From positions 1 through 39,684 of the forward strand of contig JAHHRR010000015.1 in assembly GCA_020025655.1 (NCBI GenBank): DNA of 39,684 bases, read 5' to 3'. The translations under genes were made by a program, and so were the position numbers. Under the pieces are notes generated by a model. That model did no database searches and was not told the DNA's origin. It worked only from the letters and a program-made list of their open reading frames with translations. Shown here piece after piece: positions 31,794 to 39,548 of the stretch; position 1 is the first letter of the stretch; each line of letters opens with the position of its first letter. Origin of the DNA: Oscillospiraceae bacterium. Its GTDB lineage: Bacteria; Bacillota; Clostridia; Oscillospirales; Oscillospiraceae.

Positions 31794-32043
31794 CAAATAC
31801 ATAACCGACAATTAAACACTGAGTATTATGCATACTGCACAAAACGAATTGGGCGTTTTGCACAAGTTGATAAAAAAGTATTTCCAAAGCGAAAAAATAT
31901 GCAAAATTTAAGCTGATTTGCAGAAAGTTTTACCCAAAAGCCAGTCTAAAGGACTTTTAAGCCCGGGACTCATTTACAATTTTTATTCAGTACATATTAG
32001 GAGCGAGATCCTAAAAAATAAATAAAAATTTACGAGGTGTGTA

Positions 32044-33180
32044 ATGAAAAAAGTACTTGCAATGCTGCTTGCCATGTGTATGGTATTTGCACTGTGTGCC
32101 TGTGGTCAGACTGAGGCTGATGCCCCCGAGACCGTTGAGGGCGGAGCTGAACTGGTTAGTGAATGGGGACTGACCCCCTTTGAAGAAAGACAGACACTGC
32201 GTGTGGGCTTCTTCACCGGCTCCACCTTATCCTACCCCTTCCTGTGGGCAGATAAGCTGGGCGTATGGGATGCACTTAACATCGATGTTGAGATCATCTG
32301 CTTCACCGGCGGTCCTGCTATGATGGAAGCAAACTCCGAGTGGGATATGGCTTCCTGCGGACTGGGTGGTCTTGCAAACGGTATGAAGGGCTATAAAAAT
32401 CTCACCATAGTCGACATCACCGACTACGAGGAAAACAACGCAATCTTCGCAAGACCTGATTCCCCCATCGCAAAAGACCCCACCAACCCCGAGGTATGGA
32501 AGGGTGCAGAGTGTGTTTATGCAACCGGTACTACCATTCAGGCAGTTCTTGCCATGTACCTGCAGAGTATCGGTCTTACTCTTAACGACATTGTAAGCAC
32601 CAACATGGATAACGCCAATGCACTGACCGGCTTTAACGGCGGCACCGGCGATATTCTGGGCGTATGGCAGGCAATCGCTCTTGCAGCAGAAGATGCAGGC
32701 TTTGTCCGCATTTCCGATGCAGGTAAGCTTGGCTTCAAGATGCCTACCGGTACCTTCGCACAGAACGAACTTCTTGAAAACAATATGCAGCTTGCTGCTA
32801 CTGCCGCAGCTGTATTCCATCTCACCGCTGAGTGGGTATACGCATCCGAGGAAAATGCAGCTCAGGCTGCCGAGTGGTACTACGACCACTGCGAGGAGGA
32901 AGGCTTCCTCTGCACCGAGGATGTTGCAAAGCGCTCCATCGAGTGGTACCGCTGCCCCACTGTTGATGAGTACATAGAACTCTTCACCAAAACCAGCCCC
33001 GACGATGCAGGCCTCTACACCGAGCGTGATCTGCTTCAGGCTGAGAAGGACATCCTTGTAGGTATCGACTTCTTCATCAGCGAAGGCAAATACACTGCTC
33101 AGGACCGTGTTGACTTCCTGGACAACAACCGCATCAGCAACGAGCTTGCACTGGCTGTAAAGGATATGCTGGGCCGATAA
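32044..33180 (+). CDS. ABC transporter substrate-binding lipoprotein, NitT/TauT (NMT1/SsuA-like) type
   Basis: The 378-residue lipoprotein has a signal peptide (1-19) with lipobox LCAC, so Cys20 is predicted to be acylated and the mature protein tethered outside the membrane. The fold pattern (TLRVGFFTGSTLSYPFLWADKLGVWDALNIDVEIICFTGG...) is that of the type 2 binding proteins for nitrate, taurine, alkanesulfonates and thiamine precursors. The ligand is unknown. Co-regulation with a LarA-type enzyme suggests a small hydroxy acid or similar compound (inference). It is the first gene of the importer operon, with a GAGGT ribosome site. A stable hairpin follows the stop codon and may protect this part of the message. 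Confidence 0.88.
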   Translation: MKKVLAMLLAMCMVFALCACGQTEADAPETVEGGAELVSEWGLTPFEERQTLRVGFFTGSTLSYPFLWADKLGVWDALNIDVEIICFTGGPAMMEANSEWDMASCGLGGLANGMKGYKNLTIVDITDYEENNAIFARPDSPIAKDPTNPEVWKGAECVYATGTTIQAVLAMYLQSIGLTLNDIVSTNMDNANALTGFNGGTGDILGVWQAIALAAEDAGFVRISDAGKLGFKMPTGTFAQNELLENNMQLAATAAAVFHLTAEWVYASEENAAQAAEWYYDHCEEEGFLCTEDVAKRSIEWYRCPTVDEYIELFTKTSPDDAGLYTERDLLQAEKDILVGIDFFISEGKYTAQDRVDFLDNNRISNELALAVKDMLGR

Positions 33181-33191
33181 TTGAAATCTGA

Positions 33192-33238
33192 ATATCCGTT
33201 CCCTTCTATCTTCTATAATGATAAAAGGGGACGGATAT
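33192..33238 (+). other. Intercistronic stem-loop after the binding-protein gene
   Basis: ATATCCGTTCCCTT pairs with AAGGGGACGGATAT over 14 bp (one G-U) around a 19-nt loop. No T tract follows, so it is not a typical terminator. Similar structures after binding-protein genes stabilise the upstream message and allow more binding protein than permease. Confidence 0.7.
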
Positions 33239-33287
33239 AAAATTGATAGACAGAATATTTTACTGACGCAGAAAGTAGGAGTTTACA

Positions 33288-34124
33288 TTGAGTGAAACAA
33301 GCCGTGCGCTGACTAATGAAGAAAGAGTACATTTAGTCCAGACGCAGAAAAAGAAATTAAGTTACAGAAACACCATGCTTTCCATTTCCGGTGTTCTGCT
33401 GTTCTTTATAATCTGGGAGGTTCTGGCTTTTTCAGGCATCATACCCCAGAATAAAATCTGTGATGTTCTGCAGATTTTCAAGCTCTTTATTGTAAAATTC
33501 ACAGACCCCAACCCGGACGGCGCACTGCTTATGACCAACATCTGGTCCAGCCTTGAGATTGCACTCTGCGGTTACGGTCTGGCTGTGATAATCGGAGTTC
33601 CCCTGGGCTGGCTCATGGGCTGGTACAGAGGTCTCGACAGATTTATACGTCCTATATTTGAAATCATCCGTCCTATCCCTCCTGTTTCCTGGATTCCTCT
33701 TACCATTGTCTGGATGGGTGTAGGCCTTAAGGCAAAGGCATTTATCGTTTTCTTCTCTGCATTCGTGCCCTGTCTTATAAACTCCTATACCGGCATCCGC
33801 CAGACCAAGGAAGTTCTTAAAAACGTTGGCAGAACCTTCGGTGCCTCAAACTTCACCGTGTTCTGGAAGGTAGGTATTCCCTCATCTATGACCATGACCT
33901 TTGCAGGCATTGAGGTCGCAATCGGAAACGCATGGGCTACTCTGGTTGCAGCAGAAATGCTGGCAGCATCCAGCGGTCTTGGATACATGATCCTGATGGG
34001 CCGTTCCTACGGACGTGTGGATCTGGTTATGCTGGGTATCGTTGTTATCGGTGTATTAGGTGTAATTATTTCTTACCTCATCGGTAAACTTGAAAATATT
34101 GTATTGGGGTGGAAAAAAGCATGA
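33288..34124 (+). CDS. ABC transporter permease 1 of the NitT/TauT-type importer
   Basis: The 278-residue membrane protein has about six helices. The cytoplasmic EAA loop reads VGRTFGASNFTVFWKVGIPSSMTMTFAGIEVAIGNAW, where the ATPase contacts it. RPIPPVSWIPLTIVWMGVG is typical of the SsuC/TauC family. The start is TTG at 33288 with TAGGAG 7 nt upstream; no ATG or GTG with a ribosome site is nearer. Its stop overlaps the next start (ATGA). It probably pairs with permease 2 as a heterodimer. Confidence 0.9.
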   Translation: MSETSRALTNEERVHLVQTQKKKLSYRNTMLSISGVLLFFIIWEVLAFSGIIPQNKICDVLQIFKLFIVKFTDPNPDGALLMTNIWSSLEIALCGYGLAVIIGVPLGWLMGWYRGLDRFIRPIFEIIRPIPPVSWIPLTIVWMGVGLKAKAFIVFFSAFVPCLINSYTGIRQTKEVLKNVGRTFGASNFTVFWKVGIPSSMTMTFAGIEVAIGNAWATLVAAEMLAASSGLGYMILMGRSYGRVDLVMLGIVVIGVLGVIISYLIGKLENIVLGWKKA

Positions 34125-34948
34125 GTAAAGAAAATAATGTTGTGCTGAGCCCTGCTGAGCTTAAAGAAAAGCGGAGAAAGGTTATTTACGCAATACTGCC
34201 GGTAATTTCCGTTGCTATGCTGCTGGGACTGTGGCTGCTTGCATCTCATTTCAGCACCGGTGCATTCGGCTTCCCGTCTCCTGCAGATGTTTGGGACCGT
34301 ACTGTGAGACTGTTCCAGAAGCCTGTTAAAAAGCTTACCCTTATAGGCCATGTTATGGTCAGCCTTAAGAGAATCGGTATCGCACTTCTTTTCGACTGGA
34401 CCTTCGGCATTGCCTTCGGCGTACTCATAGGCTGGTGCGGAAAAGCAAAGGCTTTCCTGAATCCCATGTTCAACGCCTTCCGTGCAGTACCTCCGCTTGC
34501 ATGGATTCCTCTTGTTACTATCTGGTTCGGAACCGGCGAGTTCCCCAAAATCCTGATTGTTATCTTCGGTTCTCTTGCCTGCATTGTTGTTAACGTACAG
34601 GCCGGTATGAGCTCTGTTGATAAAAACTATCTGGATGTGGGTACCATTTTCAACGCAAGTCCCGCACAGAGACTTTTTAAAATTGCCATCCCCTCAGCAC
34701 TGGATGCTATTTTTGCAGGTGTCCGTACTTCTACCAGCGCAGCATGGATGGTAGTACTGGCAGCAGAAATGCTGGGTGCAGACGCAGGTGTAGGTTTCCT
34801 TATTACCCGCGGTATGGACTCACTTGATATGCCACTGGTACTTACCGGCATGATCGCCATAGGTATTGTTGGCTCACTTCTGGCAATAATCACGCAGTAT
34901 GCAGAAAGGTTGATTTGTCCGTGGACGAGAAGAAAAAAGTCATTCTGA
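34121..34948 (+). CDS. ABC transporter permease 2 of the NitT/TauT-type importer
   Basis: The 275-residue paralog of permease 1 has the same layout. It includes FRAVPPLAWIPLVTIWFGTGEFPK and an EAA loop (VGTIFNASPAQRLFKIAIPSALDAIFAGVRTSTSAAW). The start ATG at 34121 overlaps the previous stop (ATGA) and has GGGGTGG upstream; a GTG at 34109 is possible but lacks a ribosome site. The last 34 nt overlap the first ATPase gene. Two different permeases and two different ATPases in one operon indicate a heterotetrameric transporter core. Confidence 0.9.
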   Translation: MSKENNVVLSPAELKEKRRKVIYAILPVISVAMLLGLWLLASHFSTGAFGFPSPADVWDRTVRLFQKPVKKLTLIGHVMVSLKRIGIALLFDWTFGIAFGVLIGWCGKAKAFLNPMFNAFRAVPPLAWIPLVTIWFGTGEFPKILIVIFGSLACIVVNVQAGMSSVDKNYLDVGTIFNASPAQRLFKIAIPSALDAIFAGVRTSTSAAWMVVLAAEMLGADAGVGFLITRGMDSLDMPLVLTGMIAIGIVGSLLAIITQYAERLICPWTRRKKSF

Positions 34949-35688
34949 ACTTAGAAAATATAAGTCAGAGCTATGTTATAAAAGATAAAGTTAAGGATGC
35001 AGTGGAAAATGTATCCTTTGATGTATACGATAACGAGTTCCTTGTTATCCTTGGCCCCGGTCACTGTGGAAAGACCGTTCTTATGAACATCATCGCAGGA
35101 CTGGAAAAGCCCGTAGGCGGACGTGTGGTTCTGGACGGCGAGCAGATTAACGGCAGCGACAGCCGCATCGGCATGGTTTTCCAGTCCCTGAACCTGATGC
35201 CCTGGCGCACAGTTATGGCAAACGTGGAGTTCGGCCTTGAAATTTCCGGTATGCCTAAAAAGCAGCGCAGAGAAGTGGCCCAGAAGTACATTGACCTTGT
35301 GGGTCTGCACGGATTTGAAAATTCCTATCCCCATGAGCTCTCCGGCGGTATGAAACAGCGAGTGGGCATCGCAAGAGCCTACACCAGCAATCCGGAAATC
35401 CTGCTTATGGACGAGCCTTTCGGTCAGCTGGATGCACAGACCAGATACGCTATGGAAGAGGAAGTTCTCCGTATCTGGGAAAAGGAAAAACGCACCGTAA
35501 TATTTGTTACAAACAACATAGAGGAAGCAATTTATCTGGCAGACAGAATCGTTCTGCTTTCAAACTGCCCTGCACAGGTAAAGCAGATCTATGACCTTAA
35601 GGATCTGCCCCGTCCTCGAGAAACCACTTCACCTGAATTCCTGCGTATCCGTACGGAAATTTCAGACAACACAGACCTGGCGCTTTAA
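34915..35688 (+). CDS. ABC transporter ATPase 1 (canonical signature, altered H-loop and P-loop)
   Basis: The 257-residue nucleotide-binding subunit has Walker A GPGHCGKT at 47-54 (Lys53 kept, unusual Gly-His in the middle) and Q-loop Gln90. The signature LSGGMKQR (142-149) is canonical, as is Walker B LLMDEP (163-168) with its catalytic Glu. The H-loop reads VTNNIEEA: the switch His is Asn200. The start is TTG at 34915, 5 nt after AGAAAGG, inside the end of the permease gene; GTG at 34921 is an alternative. Its altered residues lie in the same composite ATP site as the degenerate signature of ATPase 2 (see findings). Confidence 0.93.
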   Translation: MSVDEKKKVILNLENISQSYVIKDKVKDAVENVSFDVYDNEFLVILGPGHCGKTVLMNIIAGLEKPVGGRVVLDGEQINGSDSRIGMVFQSLNLMPWRTVMANVEFGLEISGMPKKQRREVAQKYIDLVGLHGFENSYPHELSGGMKQRVGIARAYTSNPEILLMDEPFGQLDAQTRYAMEEEVLRIWEKEKRTVIFVTNNIEEAIYLADRIVLLSNCPAQVKQIYDLKDLPRPRETTSPEFLRIRTEISDNTDLAL

Positions 35689-35704
35689 AATTGGGGGAGG
35701 AGCT

Positions 35705-36457
35705 ATGGAAGAAAATCAGGAAAATGTAAAGGTAAGAGTTGAGCATCTTACCAAGTATTTCGGCGATCTGCACGTTTTGGATGATGTATCATTCAATATA
35801 AAAAAAGGCGAGTTTGTCTGTGTGGTAGGACCTACCGGTTGCGGAAAAACTACATTCCTTAACCTGCTTACAAAAATTTATCAGCCCACTAAAGGTGAGC
35901 TTTATATCGACGGCGAGCCCGCAGACCCCAAAAAGCACAGTCTGGCAGTAGTTTTCCAGGAGCCTTCATCTATGCCCTGGCTGACTGTTGAAAAGAACCT
36001 GCGCTTCGGTCTTGAGATTAAGAAGCTGCCTAAGGACGAAATCGACAGAAGAGTCGAAAATATGCTGGACCTGCTGGGCCTTCAGGAGTTCAGAGACAGA
36101 TATCCCCACCAGCTCAGCGTTTCCACTGCACAGCGTATTATAATCGGCAGAGCATTTGCTCTCCAGCCTGACCTGCTGCTTATGGACGAGCCCTACGGTC
36201 AGATGGATATCAAACTCCGTTTCTACCTTGAGGACGAGGTTATAAGACTCTGGAAGGAAACCGGAACCACAGTTGTATTCATCACTCACAACATCGAAGA
36301 GGCTGTCTATCTTGCAGAGCGTGTACTTATTCTCACAAATAAGCCCGCCAAGATCAAAGAGGAAGTCAAAATTGATCTGCCACGCCCCAGAAATGTGGCT
36401 GACCCCGAATTTATAAAACTGCGTAATCATATTACCGACCAGATCAAGTGGTGGTAA
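35705..36457 (+). CDS. ABC transporter ATPase 2 (degenerate signature motif)
   Basis: The 250-residue subunit has a normal Walker A GPTGCGKT (42-49), Q-loop Gln85, Walker B LLLMDEP (157-163) and H-loop His195 (FITHNIEEA). The ABC signature, normally LSGGQ(R/Q)QR, reads LSVSTAQR (137-144), so both glycines that touch the ATP phosphate are lost. The ATG at 35705 follows GGAGGAGCT and lies 16 nt after the previous stop; a longer in-frame extension upstream runs through the ATPase 1 gene and lacks a start signal. Together with ATPase 1 it would form a heterodimer with one consensus and one degenerate ATP site. Confidence 0.93.
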   Translation: MEENQENVKVRVEHLTKYFGDLHVLDDVSFNIKKGEFVCVVGPTGCGKTTFLNLLTKIYQPTKGELYIDGEPADPKKHSLAVVFQEPSSMPWLTVEKNLRFGLEIKKLPKDEIDRRVENMLDLLGLQEFRDRYPHQLSVSTAQRIIIGRAFALQPDLLLMDEPYGQMDIKLRFYLEDEVIRLWKETGTTVVFITHNIEEAVYLAERVLILTNKPAKIKEEVKIDLPRPRNVADPEFIKLRNHITDQIKWW

Positions 36458-36504
36458 TAAAGCCTTAGACCGCATATTTCGCAGATAAATACAATTTGCG
36501 CTAA

Positions 36505-36547
36505 AAAGCGGAGCATATTAAATTTAATATGCTCCGCTTTAGTATTT
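36505..36547 (+). terminator. Hairpin between ATPase 2 and larB, terminator or attenuator
   Basis: AAAGCGGAGCATATTA and TAATATGCTCCGCTTT form a perfect 16-bp stem with a 4-nt loop, then AGTATTTTATTT. It would end most of the importer transcript. No separate promoter for larB is visible between it and the larB start, so larB is probably expressed by read-through. Confidence 0.75.
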
Positions 36548-36571
36548 TATTTAAAATTATCGAGGTAAAAC

Positions 36572-37318
36572 ATGAAAAAACAGGAGTTAATGGATATACT
36601 GAACGCAGTCAGCAGCAACAGCATGGGGGTCGAAGAGGCTTTTCTGAAAATCAAAATGGAACCTCTGGATGACCTCGGCTTTGCAAAGGTGGATATGCAC
36701 AGAGAGCTCAGGCAGGGGGCCGCAGAGGTGATTTACGGTCAGGATAAAAAGCCGGAGCATATTCTGGAGATTGCAAAGTCACTTTTAAAGGCAGGAGAAA
36801 GCCCGGTGCTTATTACGAGAATGAGCAGAGAGGCTGCTGAATATGTTTCAAATGAGCTCGAAATCAGATACGATGAGCTTTCCAAGGTCGGCATAATAGG
36901 AGATATGCCGGAAATAAGCGGCAAAGGCGAAATAGTGGTTGCCACCGGCGGAACAACAGATATACCTGTTGCAGAGGAGGCCGCACTCACTGCCGAGGCC
37001 ATGGGCAACAGTGTCACAAGACTTTACGATGTGGGTGTTTCCGGAATACACAGACTGCTTTCCCATGCGGATAAGATTATGAGCGCCAGATGCATTGTGG
37101 CGGTGGCCGGAATGGAAGGTGCGCTTCCCTCTGTAATCGGCGGCCTTGCGGACTGCCCCGTAATAGCAGTACCTACAAGCGTAGGTTACGGAGCCGCTTT
37201 CGGAGGAGTTGCGGCACTGCTTTCGATGCTGAATTCCTGCGCCAGCGGTTTGAGTGTGGTGAACATTGATAACGGCTTCGGCGCCGGCTACCTTGCAAGT
37301 ATGATAAATCACCTGTAA
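36572..37318 (+). CDS. larB: Nickel pincer cofactor biosynthesis protein LarB
   Basis: The 248-residue protein has the LarB features: an N-terminal segment with GFAKVDMHRELRQGAAEVIYG (about 35-55), where LarB reads the pyridinium substrate, and a PurE-like C-terminal domain with VVATGGTTDIPVAEEAALTAEAMG and the glycine-rich end PTSVGYGAAFGG. LarB carboxylates and hydrolyses nicotinic acid adenine dinucleotide to pyridinium-3,5-biscarboxylate mononucleotide, the first step in nickel-pincer nucleotide synthesis. It therefore links functionally to the LarA homolog at 28830. LarC and LarE, needed for nickel insertion and sulfur transfer, should be elsewhere. The ribosome site is GAGG. Confidence 0.93.
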   Translation: MKKQELMDILNAVSSNSMGVEEAFLKIKMEPLDDLGFAKVDMHRELRQGAAEVIYGQDKKPEHILEIAKSLLKAGESPVLITRMSREAAEYVSNELEIRYDELSKVGIIGDMPEISGKGEIVVATGGTTDIPVAEEAALTAEAMGNSVTRLYDVGVSGIHRLLSHADKIMSARCIVAVAGMEGALPSVIGGLADCPVIAVPTSVGYGAAFGGVAALLSMLNSCASGLSVVNIDNGFGAGYLASMINHL

Positions 37319-37320
37319 TA

Positions 37321-37354
37321 AAGAGCCTGCGGAAATTTCCTTCCGCAGGCTCTT
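37321..37354. terminator. Terminator between convergent larB and the DUF4250 gene
   Basis: AAGAGCCTGCGGAA and TTCCGCAGGCTCTT form a 14-bp stem with a 6-nt loop. The flanks are A/T-rich on both sides (TTATTA on one, AAAATTAT on the other), so it could serve both strands. Confidence 0.65.
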
Positions 37355-37403
37355 AAAATTATCGGATTATATTATGCCTTATATGGAATTATGCTGAAGG
37401 GAT

Positions 37404-37580
37404 TTATCTGAACTGGTTCAGCGCTTCTGCATAGCTGAAGCCTGCGGAACTGAGCTTTGCCGTAAGCTCATCCATATTCCACTGTCTGTCGCTGCAAAGG
37501 GCGTCGAGACTGTCGTACTCATCACGGAGATAGGTGTTGACGACGCTCAGAAGAAGCATCGGGTCCTGCGGCATCTGCAT
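37404..37580 (-). CDS. DUF4250 family small protein
   Basis: This 58-residue gene is shorter than common ORF cut-offs. The translation begins MQMPQDPMLLLSVVNTYL, continues RDEYDSLDALC and ends NQFR. This is the DUF4250 pattern (DP..LLS.VN..LRD.Y.SLD.LC ... NQF), a cytoplasmic helical small protein of unknown function widespread in Clostridia and other Bacteroidota/Firmicutes. The AGGAGTG ribosome site lies 8 nt before the ATG. A second ATG two codons later is a possible start. It is convergent with larB and divergent from the SPFH gene. Confidence 0.88.
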   Translation of the reverse strand: MQMPQDPMLLLSVVNTYLRDEYDSLDALCSDRQWNMDELTAKLSSAGFSYAEALNQFR

Positions 37581-37734
37581 ATAAATATCACTCCTGTTTC
37601 ATTTTAGGTGTAAATATGATAGTACGCCCCGACGGAAAATGCAAGCGGGAAGTATTCGCAATAAAATCACACGGTTCAGAGCTGAAAAATCGGACTAAAT
37701 TTTGAACTGATTGAAAATTGTGAAAATAAGACTG

Positions 37735-37763
37735 TTCATTTTGGCAAATACATTATATATTAT
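37735..37763 (+). promoter_or_regulatory. Possible promoter of the SPFH-zinc ribbon gene
   Basis: TTCATT (37735-37740), a 17-nt spacer and TATTAT (37758-37763) lie 100 nt before the start codon. The -35 box is weak. Confidence 0.4.
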
Positions 37764-37862
37764 ACGTATCACAGAGCAGATGAATTGCTTGCTCCGGCTT
37801 TTGCAGCTTTAAATGCGGCAGAGGGCTTGAAATAAAATCTACTTAAAGAACGGAGAAAAAAT

Positions 37863-39257
37863 ATGGGACTTATTAGAGCAGCGGTTGGCGCCGTAGGCGG
37901 TACTTTTGCAGACCAGTGGAAGGATTTCTTCTGCTGCGACGCAATGGACGAGGATACTCTGGTTGTAAGAGGACGAAAGAAAACCGGATCACGCTCCTCC
38001 AACAGAAGAGGAAACGAAAATGTCATTACCAACGGCTCAGGTATTGCGGTTGCTGACGGACAGTGCATGATTATAGTGGAGCAGGGTGAGATTGTGGAGT
38101 TCTGCGCAGAACCCGGACAGTTCACCTATGACACCTCCCTTGAACCCAGCATATTCACAGGTGATCTGGGTGACAGCATCGAGCTTACCTTCAGAGAGAT
38201 CGGCAGACGCTTCACCTTCGGCGGTGACGGCGGAAAAGATCAGCGTATCTACTATATAAATACAAAGGAAATTATGGGCAACAAGTTCGGAACTGCAAAT
38301 CCCTTTATGTTCCGTGTTGTTGACAGCCGTATAGGACTGGATAAGGATGTATCCATCCGCTGCAACGGTATCTATTCCTACCGCATCAGCGATCCGCTGC
38401 TGTTTTATACCAATGTCTGCGGCAATGTGAGCGACCGCTTCGACAGAGCCGAAATTGACAGTCAGCTGAAAACGGAGTTCATCTCCGCTCTGCAGCCTGC
38501 ATTTGCAAAGCTTTCCGAGCTGGAGCTGCGCCCGAGCCAGATTCCCGCTCATGCAGCTGAGCTTGAAGAGGCTATGGATGCTGCACTGAATAAAAAGTGG
38601 AGAGAGAAGAGAGGTATCTCTGTTGTCTCGGTAGCTATGAACCCCATTACTCTCAAGGATGAGGATATGAGGAAGATTCAGCAGTTCCAGGACAGCGCAG
38701 TTCTCACCAATAAAAATATGGCAGCAGCTACCCTTGTTGAAGCTCAGGCAGAGGCAATGAAGGCGGCGGCATCCAACCGCAGCGGCGGAATGATGGGCTA
38801 CATGGGCGTGAACATGGCCTCTCAGGCAGGCGGCATGAATGCCATGGATCTTTTCAGTCAGGCACAGCAGGATGAGGAAATCTCCAGACCCTCCGGAGCT
38901 CAGCAGAAGTGGAAATGCTCCTGCGGCACACTCAATTCCGGCAAGTTCTGCATGAACTGCGGCGCAAAGAAGCCCGAAGCCGAAAGTGCAAATCAGTGGA
39001 AATGCTCCTGCGGAACTTTGAACACAGGTAAATTCTGCGTAAACTGCGGCTCTCCCAAGCCCGCAGATGACAGCTGGAAATGCTCCTGCGGTACTGTGAA
39101 CAAGGGCAAGTTCTGCATGAACTGCGGTGCGCAGAAGCCCGCAGCAGCTCCCCGTTATCGCTGCGACAAGTGCGGCTGGGAGCCTGCCGACCCTGAGAAT
39201 CCTCCTAAGTTCTGCCCTCAGTGCGGCGACCCTATAAATGAAAAGGATATTAAGTAA
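37863..39257 (+). CDS. SPFH-domain (YdjI-like) protein with tandem C-terminal zinc ribbons
   Basis: The 464-residue protein has an SPFH/band-7-like core (about 40-300) of the bacterial YdjI type, containing VITNGSGIAVADGQCMIIVEQGEIVEFCAEPGQFTYDT-like beta strands and a helical segment. It then has a Met/Gly/Ala-rich stretch (about 300-345). Three near-identical 22-residue zinc ribbons (350-371, 379-400, 405-426), each WKCSCGT-N-GKFC-NCG, are followed by a rubredoxin-like ribbon (432-457, CDKCGWEP ... CPQCGDP). YdjI in Bacillus works with a PspA-type membrane stress system. No membrane helix is obvious. A GGAG precedes the ATG by 8 nt. Confidence 0.88.
   Translation: MGLIRAAVGAVGGTFADQWKDFFCCDAMDEDTLVVRGRKKTGSRSSNRRGNENVITNGSGIAVADGQCMIIVEQGEIVEFCAEPGQFTYDTSLEPSIFTGDLGDSIELTFREIGRRFTFGGDGGKDQRIYYINTKEIMGNKFGTANPFMFRVVDSRIGLDKDVSIRCNGIYSYRISDPLLFYTNVCGNVSDRFDRAEIDSQLKTEFISALQPAFAKLSELELRPSQIPAHAAELEEAMDAALNKKWREKRGISVVSVAMNPITLKDEDMRKIQQFQDSAVLTNKNMAAATLVEAQAEAMKAAASNRSGGMMGYMGVNMASQAGGMNAMDLFSQAQQDEEISRPSGAQQKWKCSCGTLNSGKFCMNCGAKKPEAESANQWKCSCGTLNTGKFCVNCGSPKPADDSWKCSCGTVNKGKFCMNCGAQKPAAAPRYRCDKCGWEPADPENPPKFCPQCGDPINEKDIK
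38910..39140 (+). repeat. Three in-frame tandem repeats encoding zinc ribbons
   Basis: Each unit encodes 22 residues starting WKCSCGT and containing four cysteines in two pairs, joined by linkers of 7 and 4 residues. The nucleotide sequence is similar but not identical between units, indicating old duplications. Confidence 0.9.
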
Positions 39258-39371
39258 GTTTATATAATAAAAACGGCAGCGTTTCGTGTAAGCCGGATAA
39301 GGAAGTAATCAGACAACACGAAATACTTTTTAATCCAGCAATACCGAACAGATTTACACATAACCGTCTGA

Positions 39372-39406
39372 CAGGGGCAATCCTTCGGAATTGCCCCTGA
39401 TTTTTT
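39372..39406 (+). terminator. Terminator downstream of the SPFH gene
   Basis: CAGGGGCAAT and ATTGCCCCTG form a 10-bp stem around an 8-nt loop followed by a T run (39401-39406). Confidence 0.85.
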
Positions 39407-39519
39407 CGTTTGATCCAACCGTGGGAAAAGGATAAAAGTGCTGTTTTTTGCTGTCAACAGGCTTTTGCGGAAGAATTCCTCCTTTTCACAACCGGTAATC
39501 ACACGGTTCCTGAAAATGG

Positions 39520-39548
39520 TTAGCAAATTCAGCAGACTATGATATAAT
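39520..39548 (+). promoter_or_regulatory. Promoter of the right-edge gene
   Basis: TTAGCA (39520-39525), a 17-nt spacer and a perfect TATAAT with a TGA extension (39540-39548) precede the ATG at 39613. Confidence 0.75.

Larger units (their letters stand above)
31630..32043. other. 414-bp divergent control region and long importer leader
   Basis: The first 165 bp contain the lacI promoter, operator O3 and the importer promoter. The remaining part (about 31800-32043) is an untranslated leader if that promoter is used. It holds a 7-bp hairpin (CAAAACG/CGTTTTG near 31841-31861) and TTAGGA/TCCTAA around 31997-32014, but I recognise no riboswitch class. A weaker alternative promoter (TTTACA-16-TATTAG, 31973-32000) would shorten the leader to about 35 nt. 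Confidence 0.6.

Noticed and set aside
35591..35704. N-terminal extension of ATPase 2 into the ATPase 1 gene
   Set aside because: The extra 38 residues are out-of-frame ATPase 1 sequence. GGAGGAGCT lies right before the ATG at 35705, where the family homology begins.
37404..39257. A CRISPR-like or mobile-element origin for the zinc-ribbon repeats
   Set aside because: The repeats are in frame, protein-coding and diverged at the nucleotide level; no spacers, inverted ends or transposase are present.
39260..39526. 88-codon minus-strand frame after the SPFH gene
   Set aside because: It runs across the terminator of the SPFH gene, lacks a ribosome site and has no family resemblance.
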